The notes under the pieces were generated by a model that saw only the letters and a list, made by a program, of their open reading frames with translations, was not told the DNA's origin and did not search any database. From an uncultured Dyadobacter sp. (GTDB lineage Bacteria; Bacteroidota; Bacteroidia; Cytophagales; Spirosomataceae), in NCBI RefSeq assembly GCF_946482605.1, contig NZ_CAMLSE010000029.1:32621-96620 (forward strand): a stretch of DNA of 64,000 bases. The letters are read 5' to 3'. Shown here one piece after another: positions 44,887 to 54,100 of this stretch (within the stretch, counting starts at the first letter, position 1; the number at the start of each line of letters is the position of its first letter). A program made the position numbers and the translations under genes.

Positions 44887-45777
44887 CTAGAATGCTATCC
44901 TAAGAAGAAGAGTTTTTCCCTCACCCGATTCTGAGCATATTGCGAACGGTGATGTTGCGTTGTCACTAACCACAAAAAAACTATCATTGGTCAAAGCTAT
45001 TCCCTCTATGTTTGTATTGAAGCCGGCATTTTCAAAGGAATTTACTAAGTTAGTTAAATTTTTATAGGGCTGGTACTGAATCAGGTCATCATTAGATACT
45101 TTCTCCATCAGCTTGCTGGAAATCCTTACAATTTCATATGAACCTTTTTGCGACTTTAGCATGTACACATAATCATCAACTGGATTGTAAACGAGGTCAG
45201 TAAGACGCCAATTTTTGCTTGGTTGAGGAAGTCTGATATTTTTCAGGAACGTCAGTACGGGTAGAGATTTACCATTTGCTATTTTGAATACACGCATGAT
45301 GCTCTCACCATTTCCATTACTTTCTTTTAGAATATAACAAAGATCACGAGATTCATCAACTGCTATTCCTTCCATGCCCATATTTCCAATGTCACCGCTC
45401 AAATCATAATCGCTATCCACTACAGACGCTATGCCAGTGCTAGAATCAATGTATAAAATCCGTCCAACTCTTTCATCGGCCAAAAGCATCCCGTTGGAAT
45501 ATAATGTTGCTCCTTCAATCTCAACTTCATCTCCATGAATGTTGTTATCGTCTATTCGTTGGATAGTTTGCCGAGCCCCTGAGAGGTTACAAACGTATAG
45601 TGATTTGCATTTTTCTGGTATCAAAATTAGTCGATTGTCTTTTGTAACTATGCTTGAAACCTCCAGCGCGTTAGAGAAGGTCGAATCGAGAAGTATTTGC
45701 TGAGCTCTAGCGGCAAGTTGAGATAAATGCATAAGCAACGCCACGCTGACAAAAGTAACAGATTGCTTGTAAGGCAT
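44887..45777 (-). CDS. Secreted beta-propeller-like protein (SdiA-regulated/phytase-like)
   Basis: A protein of 296 residues with a signal peptide ending about L-A-A-R-A-Q. The body reads as short propeller blades: V-T-K-D-N-R-L-I-L-I-P-E, G-R-I-L-Y-I-D-S-S-T-G, G-M-E-G-I-A-V-D-E-S-R-D-L-C-Y, T-N-I-E-G-I-A-L-T-N-D-S-F-F-V-V-S-D-N. The E-G-I-A strands are typical of the SdiA-regulated and esterase-like phytase propellers. The function is unknown; it may bind metal and a small molecule. The ATG at 45777 is preferred to a TTG nine bases upstream. It ends the giant-gene module; a 97-bp gap separates it from the next gene. Confidence 0.65.
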   Translation of the reverse strand: MPYKQSVTFVSVALLMHLSQLAARAQQILLDSTFSNALEVSSIVTKDNRLILIPEKCKSLYVCNLSGARQTIQRIDDNNIHGDEVEIEGATLYSNGMLLADERVGRILYIDSSTGIASVVDSDYDLSGDIGNMGMEGIAVDESRDLCYILKESNGNGESIMRVFKIANGKSLPVLTFLKNIRLPQPSKNWRLTDLVYNPVDDYVYMLKSQKGSYEIVRISSKLMEKVSNDDLIQYQPYKNLTNLVNSFENAGFNTNIEGIALTNDSFFVVSDNATSPFAICSESGEGKTLLLRIAF

Positions 45778-45874
45778 AAAGTACAAGTTAGAGGTGGGTA
45801 ATTAGTAAAAGTTCAGTTTGTTCAAGCTGTCAATTTATCCGAAAAAAAGCGGTATTAATTAAGACCGATATTTG

Positions 45875-46630
45875 TCATAGAGATTTAAAATATAATGTTA
45901 ACGAACTTTGATTATTCTTTATAAACGCTTGGCAAACCTCGTTTTCTAAATACTTATTAAAATTTTCAGTTGACATTGCCGAAAACTTGTCGGTTTCTGA
46001 AATAAGTGATGGAGTTTTCAGAAGCGATTTCAAAAGTTTTTTAAGTGGATCCGCTGTGTTTTGTAATGAATCTATTTTACTAGAAATAAACTGTCTTAGT
46101 TTTTGACAATCACCACTAATTGAATATTGAGAAAAAATTAATATTTGACTGCTAGGTTTGTCATTATACACATTGAATGAAAGAATATAAGTCGCCTTCG
46201 GTATATTAGCACCATCTGATTTTATAATCTCGGAGAGCTGTCCCAAAGCTGCGAAAAGCACCTCTTGGCTGTCCGAAATCTGGAGAGAAGGCCTTTCGAA
46301 AACATTATTCTTTGTAGGTGTTAACATCGGAATATAAGCTTGGAAGTAGCGACGTACGGTATCTATATGAACCAATATATTGTATATTCCTTCGTTGGCT
46401 ATTGGCTGCATTTCTATTGTTGAACTTTTTACAAGATTATACTTAGTGTAAGGTGGAATATCCAATATTGCATAGCACTCCGGAGAATCTGACTCGCTAA
46501 TGGGTGGAAGAAGCGTGATTTCTAGTTTAGGAGCAGACGGAATCGCTAATTTCATAGACGTAAACTTTACTGCCTGCGCCGCTATCTGTACGCTTAATGT
46601 CGATAGAATTAATATAAATAATGTTCTCAT
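45875..46630 (-). CDS. Secreted protein of unknown function in the giant-gene module
   Basis: A protein of 251 residues with a signal peptide (M-R-T-L-F-I-L-I-L-S-T-L-S-V-Q-I-A-A-Q-A). The mature part has beta strands in the first 130 residues (K-L-E-I-T-L-L-P-P-I, Y-A-I-L-D-I-P-P-Y) and helices in the last 80. No family recognised. It begins 2 bp after the 1505-residue gene, so it is made together with the giant proteins, yet it is exported while they show no signal peptide. Confidence 0.6.
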   Translation of the reverse strand: MRTLFILILSTLSVQIAAQAVKFTSMKLAIPSAPKLEITLLPPISESDSPECYAILDIPPYTKYNLVKSSTIEMQPIANEGIYNILVHIDTVRRYFQAYIPMLTPTKNNVFERPSLQISDSQEVLFAALGQLSEIIKSDGANIPKATYILSFNVYNDKPSSQILIFSQYSISGDCQKLRQFISSKIDSLQNTADPLKKLLKSLLKTPSLISETDKFSAMSTENFNKYLENEVCQAFIKNNQSSLTLYFKSL

Positions 46631-46632
46631 AA

Positions 46633-49600
46633 TTATCTGATATGGAGTATGTCTGCATGAACTAGTCTTCTTCTTTCCTCATTTGTATCGCCTTCATAAA
46701 CTTCGTATTCTCGTACTAAGGCTATCGAAAATCTGTTCAGATTTTCGATAGAGTCAGTCCATATAAAGCCGTCATCACCGTTCTTTTTCATTGACTGCTC
46801 TTCTCCACCGCTTTTTGCAAATAATGAACTGACACTATTGTCGACATCCGCACCAAAGAATGTAACCGTCGCCAAGCGAGTAAAGCTAGCCTTGCCAAAC
46901 TCACTTACGTTGAGATAAATCGATCGTCGCTGGCCTAAGTCGTCAACTGACAATGATCGTGGACCTTGTAACTGTATGAAGTCAGTTAATATAAACTGTG
47001 ACAAATGTTTTCCGGGTTCTGACGAAGCCTGGTAACGTGCAATCGAAAATCTTACGAACGCGCTGTACGAGGTCGGAACATCTAGCTGAACATCTACAAA
47101 CCATAGACATTCAGTGGAGTCAAACTTCACATCAAATATTCCAATCTGAAAGATTTTGGGTGATATCACTTCTAATTTCTTATTGAGTAAGGAAAAAGCC
47201 TCTTGTGGAACATCTCCTTTATTCACAATCATATTCAAAGAAAGAGGCGATAGTTTCTTGCCCGACACTGTTGCGTCGCGGCCCCATGATGACACATTTT
47301 GATCGTGCATTTTCCAACTATCAGTCGGTATCCTGTCTGGTCCGCATATTATAGCGAGTTGTTCGTTCTGGCCAGAGGAATACCAGGGGCGTTCAAGATA
47401 AATTCGAATGATGTTATTATTTCGAACCCTTTTAGTCGCTGAGTTCAATGTTGCACCGCCTTTGAATTCCCAAGTATACACTGGGAGTGCGAAGGCAAAT
47501 TTCGGCGCGTCTGGATTTTTGCTGCTATTTATAACTACTTCGTTATATGACGTACGAGATTCGATATTGGGTTGCTCGACTAGGGTTCTCTTATGAAGTA
47601 CTTCGCCGGAATTCAAGAGGGATTGGAATCTATTATTTACTTCGAACCAGTAACGACACACTCGATGTTTCGTGTCTGGTAAGGTATGTTCAAATTCAAC
47701 TTGTAATTCATTTATGTCATCATGAACAATTCTCTCCTCCTCACTTATGTAGCGTGCTAGGCCTTCATAGGTTTTTGTCGGAAGCATACGCTCGATGATG
47801 CGCTTCTTCTGTTCAGGAGAATCGCTGAACTCTTTCACAATGCCGGTAGATGTAACAAGACGTATCGGAATGAAATTACTTTGAATACCATCCTTTTGAG
47901 CTTCGTCGAGAATATCTGTCCACTCGGCGTAAAGCTCAAGATTATCTACTGTCTTGCCAGGATAGTTAAGCCTTGTTCGGAAGCGTTTGAGCAACTCGCT
48001 GTCTCCCGGCTTTTTCCTTAAGCGTTCGATCGCCGGTTTTCCTTGAATAATTTTGTATTCAGCAAATTTTTTTAGTTTACGAACGGGATGCACGGCTCGG
48101 AATGTTGCTATACCCACAAGATCAGGTATGTTAAGCTCGCCCTTTGCCTTATTATGGACTAGACTGTCCGGCTTATAGTAGTGATCAAAATCGGAGTTCA
48201 TGTTGGTGTCTTGCCACCATGGATAGGACTGGAGAATGAATTCCACGTCTTCACCTGGACCAAGGCGGATTTCAATTGTTCGGTCCTTTTCCTGGATACT
48301 CACTACCCCTTCATTTTCATCAGCTATTACTTTTAGGGTAATTGGATAAACATTTAACGGATCAAATGGTGTGATATTTTTGATGATGCTGACTGCTTCG
48401 AAAGGCAAGTCATTAAAAATCGATTTTCGATTGCGAGCTGACGCACAAATAAACAGTTGTCGAGACAATGGATCGCTGAGGTACGGAAGAGGTTTTGATG
48501 CATCCTGTAAGAGCTCCGGATATTTACCAGTTTTTCCTGCCCAATAGTAGGTTCCGTCTGATATCTTTTCAATATCAGGCATCAATCTTTGAGAAAAATC
48601 GAAAAGTTTTTCAGGGTCGAGTTTTTTTTCGGTGTCAAAGACACTGGACCACTCACTCAGCTTCCAAGATATTACTGAAGAAGCCAGTACGCGAGTTTGC
48701 GATTTTAATTGGGATTCATATTCGCTATATACAACTATTTGATTAGTTGTGTTCACTTTGGCAGCAAAGGTTGGTATTGAATGAATAGCCGTGGTCAAAT
48801 ACATGTCAGGTGGACAGATGCTCTCTTGTCTAAGATATTTCTTTTTGAGAAAGATGCTCGTTTTAGCAGATAGTTGGTGACTAGTTCCGTCTATACTCAC
48901 AAGCCGAGCTCGGATTGAATAGGTTGAGTCTATTCTTAACAGAGGTAAGGACTTTGCACGGGGTTTCAGCTCGTTTACAAGAAGCCGACATTTTGCAAGG
49001 TAACCTGCTAATGAAATTCCGTTTTCAATATTGTTTCGTATAGTACTATTTCGACTGTTCAGCTGCCTAACTTCATTGGCTAGGCGACTACTAATGGTGA
49101 TTCCTACGCTAAGACTTCCACCCGTTATATTACATAGCGTGCTTGTCGGAAGAAATTGTGATGCTGAAAAGGTATTTTCTGGGGTTTTCGCGCCTAGTTG
49201 TAACACGTTGTAATAAACCTCTCCGTCAAAATTGCTAAGTGAAATTTTATCGCCAATTAACCACACATCAAGTAAGTCATTATTCTTGGTTACAGCAGCT
49301 TCTTTTTCTTCATCCGAAAGACCATTTGTAGTTAACAGTTTAATTTCAGCTGCTAGCGGGTTTTCGCCTACATCGTTTAAATTGTCTTGCATATAAACAG
49401 CGTAGTTAGTGAGAGAAAATTTGGTGGGGTCATTTCCCACTAGCTCAACGATGCGGTATTTTCCAATAGGGGTCGTCGATGTATCTAGTGCCTGCGGTAT
49501 CAGTTTTACTGCTTCTTCATCTGAAACATCACCGTTTACAACATACACCCGTGGCTTTACCTCAACGATTGATTCTCTAGCGGTCCAGCCTTCTTGGTCT

Positions 49601-51150
49601 ATGTTGTAGTTCTTAGACGCAAAGGACACTGTTCCAGTGTATTCGTGTAGTGATTTCCAGACACTGGAGTCTTCGCTAACGTCGAATCGGTAACCTACAA
49701 CAAGATTTTCAAGATACAGGATGCTGCTTGGCGGATTGAGGGACTCTATGATTGCATCAGACGGACGATTACGAACGACAAATAATCCAGTAGTATGATC
49801 AGCGAATCCCGATTTGTTATGATAAATTTGTTGAGGAAGGTTTTGTAGTATTTCGAAGACATTATACGGCTTATTTCTGTAAGTATCTGTAGCCTTTAAA
49901 TTTAGAAAGCCATCTTTAAAGAAGGACTTCGAGCCGGTTGGTTTTGAGGCGGGTCGGAAATGGAAAGGAACTGTATCGTCTTTTGCCTGAGATATCTCAT
50001 AGGCAACGGAATAGTTATTTTCCAGCGTAAAGGTTGAACTTATACGTGCTAGCTCTTGATGACCTTCAAATTTTATACCGACTTCGCCAGAATGTAGGAG
50101 CTTTTGTGCCGAAGAGTCATCGCTATTAAGCGGAAATTTAAGAGTCCACAATAAACCCAATCCCCTACGCAGTGAGTCATAGTTTGAAAAATATCCAATT
50201 ATATCCGATAAATGTACAACCTCAGGTTGATTAAAGTTGGAGGTGTAAGCGGCGTTTTCGTTTACACTGCTTGAAGACGTCTGGCCATCCCTTTTCTTGC
50301 TCATTTCTTCATTCACTACTTGGGTGTCCAGCTGAGCGGATTCTATAATTCCTTTGGTTGTGGCAATTTTTGAAAGAACAGATAGGAAGCGTTTTTTCTC
50401 CAGAATCGAATATTCGTCGGACTTTATATCTGTACTTAGTTTTCTAATCGATTTGCCTATTTCATTCAAACTGTCAACTTCACCTTTCTGTATTCGTTCA
50501 AGTTTATCTGGCAGACTTTTTGCTTCCTTTATACGATTTAGGATTCGTTGCTGAGAGGAATCCAAATTCTTTATATATGAATCAAATTCCTCTTCTAGCG
50601 TTATATTACGTCGCTTAAAGTCATCAATTATACTTGTCCACACTGTTTGCCGGGATCTAAGCTTCTTATCTTGTTGTTCATAGGACAATTTTTTACTTTG
50701 ATTCTCTTTAATTCTTTCAGCGATTTTAGAGATATCTTCTGACGTCTTTTGAATGACATTGTCTATTTTTGTAAGATCAAACCTTGTCTGCCGGGTTAAA
50801 TCGATAGATAGTCGTTGAATAATCTCAGGATCGTTGAGCGGGGCTTTCAACTGTAACCACATACTTTTTAGACCTTCCGGAGGATTGGAAATTTTTGCCT
50901 CAGAAACCAAAAGTGCCGAATGAGAGTCGCTCGACTCGGAATTAACCGTTATGGATATATTCTTCATCAGTCCTGTAATCCAGGCAGGGAACTCGTCAAA
51001 TCCTTTATCCTTGTCGAAGTCAATTAGAGATATCTTTTGAGTCGGATCACTGCCGTGGCGAATTGAAACAACTAGATTTATCTCACCAATATTTTTTCCG
51101 TTCTGAACGGAAATCTTTGAAGGGACGGGTATTATACTAACGTTATACAT
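46633..51150 (-). CDS. Giant protein of unknown function (1505 aa)
   Basis: No known family is recognised. The first 120 residues form a beta-rich module (M-Y-N-V-S-I-I-P-V-P-S-K-I-S-V). Residues of about 125-300 are strongly helical and charged, coiled-coil-like (I-A-E-R-I-K-E-N-Q-S-K-K-L-S-Y-E-Q-Q-D). The rest, about 320-1505, is a mosaic of beta domains with conserved-looking motifs V-V-G-Y-R-F-D-V, I-Y-L-E-R-P-W-Y-S-S-G and a final T-V-T-F-F-G-A-D. There is no signal peptide or membrane helix. The gene begins 5 bp after the 1598-residue gene and so is translated with it. The composition is AT-rich, unlike the left half of the window. The size, tandem beta domains and coiled coil suggest a structural or surface assembly, but that is inference. 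Confidence 0.7.
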   Translation of the reverse strand: MYNVSIIPVPSKISVQNGKNIGEINLVVSIRHGSDPTQKISLIDFDKDKGFDEFPAWITGLMKNISITVNSESSDSHSALLVSEAKISNPPEGLKSMWLQLKAPLNDPEIIQRLSIDLTRQTRFDLTKIDNVIQKTSEDISKIAERIKENQSKKLSYEQQDKKLRSRQTVWTSIIDDFKRRNITLEEEFDSYIKNLDSSQQRILNRIKEAKSLPDKLERIQKGEVDSLNEIGKSIRKLSTDIKSDEYSILEKKRFLSVLSKIATTKGIIESAQLDTQVVNEEMSKKRDGQTSSSSVNENAAYTSNFNQPEVVHLSDIIGYFSNYDSLRRGLGLLWTLKFPLNSDDSSAQKLLHSGEVGIKFEGHQELARISSTFTLENNYSVAYEISQAKDDTVPFHFRPASKPTGSKSFFKDGFLNLKATDTYRNKPYNVFEILQNLPQQIYHNKSGFADHTTGLFVVRNRPSDAIIESLNPPSSILYLENLVVGYRFDVSEDSSVWKSLHEYTGTVSFASKNYNIDQEGWTARESIVEVKPRVYVVNGDVSDEEAVKLIPQALDTSTTPIGKYRIVELVGNDPTKFSLTNYAVYMQDNLNDVGENPLAAEIKLLTTNGLSDEEKEAAVTKNNDLLDVWLIGDKISLSNFDGEVYYNVLQLGAKTPENTFSASQFLPTSTLCNITGGSLSVGITISSRLANEVRQLNSRNSTIRNNIENGISLAGYLAKCRLLVNELKPRAKSLPLLRIDSTYSIRARLVSIDGTSHQLSAKTSIFLKKKYLRQESICPPDMYLTTAIHSIPTFAAKVNTTNQIVVYSEYESQLKSQTRVLASSVISWKLSEWSSVFDTEKKLDPEKLFDFSQRLMPDIEKISDGTYYWAGKTGKYPELLQDASKPLPYLSDPLSRQLFICASARNRKSIFNDLPFEAVSIIKNITPFDPLNVYPITLKVIADENEGVVSIQEKDRTIEIRLGPGEDVEFILQSYPWWQDTNMNSDFDHYYKPDSLVHNKAKGELNIPDLVGIATFRAVHPVRKLKKFAEYKIIQGKPAIERLRKKPGDSELLKRFRTRLNYPGKTVDNLELYAEWTDILDEAQKDGIQSNFIPIRLVTSTGIVKEFSDSPEQKKRIIERMLPTKTYEGLARYISEEERIVHDDINELQVEFEHTLPDTKHRVCRYWFEVNNRFQSLLNSGEVLHKRTLVEQPNIESRTSYNEVVINSSKNPDAPKFAFALPVYTWEFKGGATLNSATKRVRNNNIIRIYLERPWYSSGQNEQLAIICGPDRIPTDSWKMHDQNVSSWGRDATVSGKKLSPLSLNMIVNKGDVPQEAFSLLNKKLEVISPKIFQIGIFDVKFDSTECLWFVDVQLDVPTSYSAFVRFSIARYQASSEPGKHLSQFILTDFIQLQGPRSLSVDDLGQRRSIYLNVSEFGKASFTRLATVTFFGADVDNSVSSLFAKSGGEEQSMKKNGDDGFIWTDSIENLNRFSIALVREYEVYEGDTNEERRRLVHADILHIR

Positions 51151-51155
51151 AGTTT

Positions 51156-54100
51156 CTAAAAAAATGAGGCGTATTTTATTGCATCGTCTTTTGAAATATT
51201 GTAAGAAAATAAGAGTGATGGGTCATAAACAGGAATTGGTTCAGAGTTTTTGGAATTTCTAAAACCGTACGGTGCGTCATGCTTTGGCGAGATGCCAATT
51301 GTTGGCTCATTTTTGGACGACGCTAGCAAGGTATCTAAGCCAGGCGCGATCAATCCCGTAATGGATGCATTGTTTCCGCCGATTGTCTTTTCAAAGCTGA
51401 GTGTATAGGAAGCGGACCAAAACAAGACACTGACGCTTACCGTGACACTACATCGGCCAGTTAGTACACCGTTCATGTATCCCATACCAAGATAGAATAC
51501 GACCGATACATTTATAATTCCGATTATAGATAGATTACCTCCACATACGATATATGCTTCGACGTAGGGTCTATTGTCTCGAATGCGAAAATAGATTCCT
51601 GCCATAAGATAAGCCTGACCACTTGCAACGCCGAAGTTGAGCCCTAGATAGCCCCCGAATTCTAATGACGCTTCAAATTTTTTCATTCCCATTGCCGTCG
51701 CTTCGAGAGCAATAAACCCTCTTCCGCCAAAAATTCCTGCGGCCAAAGTGAATGGGTTAGCTCTCTCGGAAAAACTAAATCTAACAGACGGGGTTTCACC
51801 AGATTTGAAAGGTATTAAAACACCCGCAAATAACGCAGCATTGGCGATGGTAAAAGGTCCTGTCGATATTGGGGGAATAGTTATACCAATACTCAATTGA
51901 ATTCCATCACTCCGAAGATCCATTAAGAAACCTTTTAGACCAAGTAGATCCTGGAGCTGCTTTACCAGCGAGAGATAGTGATCGAATTCAACATTAGCAA
52001 TGCGGAAGTCGACATTGGTGGCAGATGACGTGGACTGACCGGAAAATAGCGTCTTTTTTTCTAAGACTATTTTCTCAAAATATAACACAATTAAATCCGC
52101 GGTGCCGATCTGTATGGCTATTCCAAAGTTTCCAATTTTAATCTCAGATTTTATCTCGCTCTTCTCATTTGTATTTAGAGGTAATGTTGAGTTAATGTCA
52201 ATTGATATTGTCGGGGCATCTTGTTGGGTCTTAGATGTTCCCCATCGGAATGGTGAAGTATCATCTTTTTTGAATATTGGCCTTGCCGGGTTCCATTTGT
52301 AAGCCATCTGGACGGCAACTGGAAGCTCCAGGCCAGAACTACTTTTCTTGTATACTTTGGTGATTCGTGTTTCCGGAAGAATCTGAGGAGAAAGTGCATC
52401 CTTATTAATTATGTCAGATAGTCTCAGGCCAAAAATAGATATCTCGGAAAAAATATTCAAGACTTCTGCCTTCGCGCTTTCGGTAAATTCATGTACTTTT
52501 TGCTGGCCGACACCTTCAACCTCTTTAATTGAATTCTTGATAGTTCCATCGATCTCGTTTACAAGGGCTTTGGTCATGTAGTACGTGTTTTTTGACAGCG
52601 AGAGAACCTTGCAAACGGGGCTTGGATCGATCAGGTTTCCGGTTAGACTGCCAGCTGAGCTTAGGAGCCCTCTCATTTCTCCTGCGACGAAGCTATTTAC
52701 TTCTTGATACTTATTATGTATAACATCCTTGGTTAGTGACCTCGTTTTTTCGAGATACTCTCTTAACTGGACATAATTATTTGATGCTATTGATTCCAAC
52801 TGCGCCGTTAGCAATTGCGAATTTGCAATATTGATTAAAATATCGGATTCTATATCCTTTCTAGTCTTTTGTGAAATATAGCTATATTTCTGAACATCAA
52901 ATAAAATTCGCTCTTTATTTGCACGTCCTGCACCTTGGATGTCATATAGTTTTGCAAGAATTGGATTTTGCTGAACCTCTTCGTGATGAATTATTTCGGC
53001 TCCGGCTTTTATGAAGGCGTCGCTGTAACTAAGAAGGATTGATCGACCATCATCTGAAAATTCTTTTTGTATCGGAAGTTGAACCGACGCCACCGAAAGC
53101 TTTGGAAAAAAATGTGTTTTTTCAAGAAGTGCCGATTCGTACAACTCTTGGCCCTCTGGGATGAGTTGTGATCGAAGCATAGTCAATTCTGCTGATCCGG
53201 CAGCGGTGAATTCCATGAAGCGGGTTTTTAGCTTTGAAATACCTTCTTCTGCACTTGACGATGCTGTGTCTATTTCAGATTTGTAAAACGCAATGGTTTG
53301 ATCATTCAATCCAATTTGACGTAACGGCTTATTTATCGGACTCTGATAACTTTCCATAATAGCGGAATCGAGTTCCAGAGTTTTATTGACCGTTCCTGTT
53401 ACCTTCTGATATAGTTCATTGAGTTTTGAATAAGCCAGGAAATTCTGGCGAAATCGATCCAGTTCGGATGAGCCGGCGTTTAAACTTTCTTGCAAATTGG
53501 CACTGTGCGTATTGACATATTTATCTAGTTCTATAGCAGTAGACTGAAGAAACTTTTTTGTATCGTTTAACTTTAATTTATCCCCCGGTAAATCTAGGGC
53601 ACCCAAATATTTTTCCGCTTGGGTTTGTAAACCCACAACTTGTCGTTGCATTTCTGATCTTACAAATATAAAAGGAGCCTTGAATGCAACTTCATTCCCA
53701 TCCCAATCAACGCCGATAAAGTCGAACAACACCTCTTTGTTTGTCGCTGCTATATTCTTGGAAGCCAGACGGGGCCAGTATGCGAGAACGTGTTTGTTTG
53801 AATTTATTATTTCGGTATGTGAGCAAGCGACGATGCTGGTCGATATTGATCTGATTGCGGCTACCTGTTCGTTGAATTTGTTCTTAATTTTTTCTGAAAC
53901 ATTAATATTGTTCTCCAAAATATTGATGCATGATCCCAAAATTACGTTTATCAAACTATCAAGTATTTTCCGCTTTTCACTTGGGTTTCGAATTAAACTG
54001 GCCTCCGTATCGTTACAGTATTTATGGAAATTTGAAAGGCACTCTGGAACCTTGCCGGAATCTGATAGTTTTGCTATTTCCTGAACAATACTCGAAAATT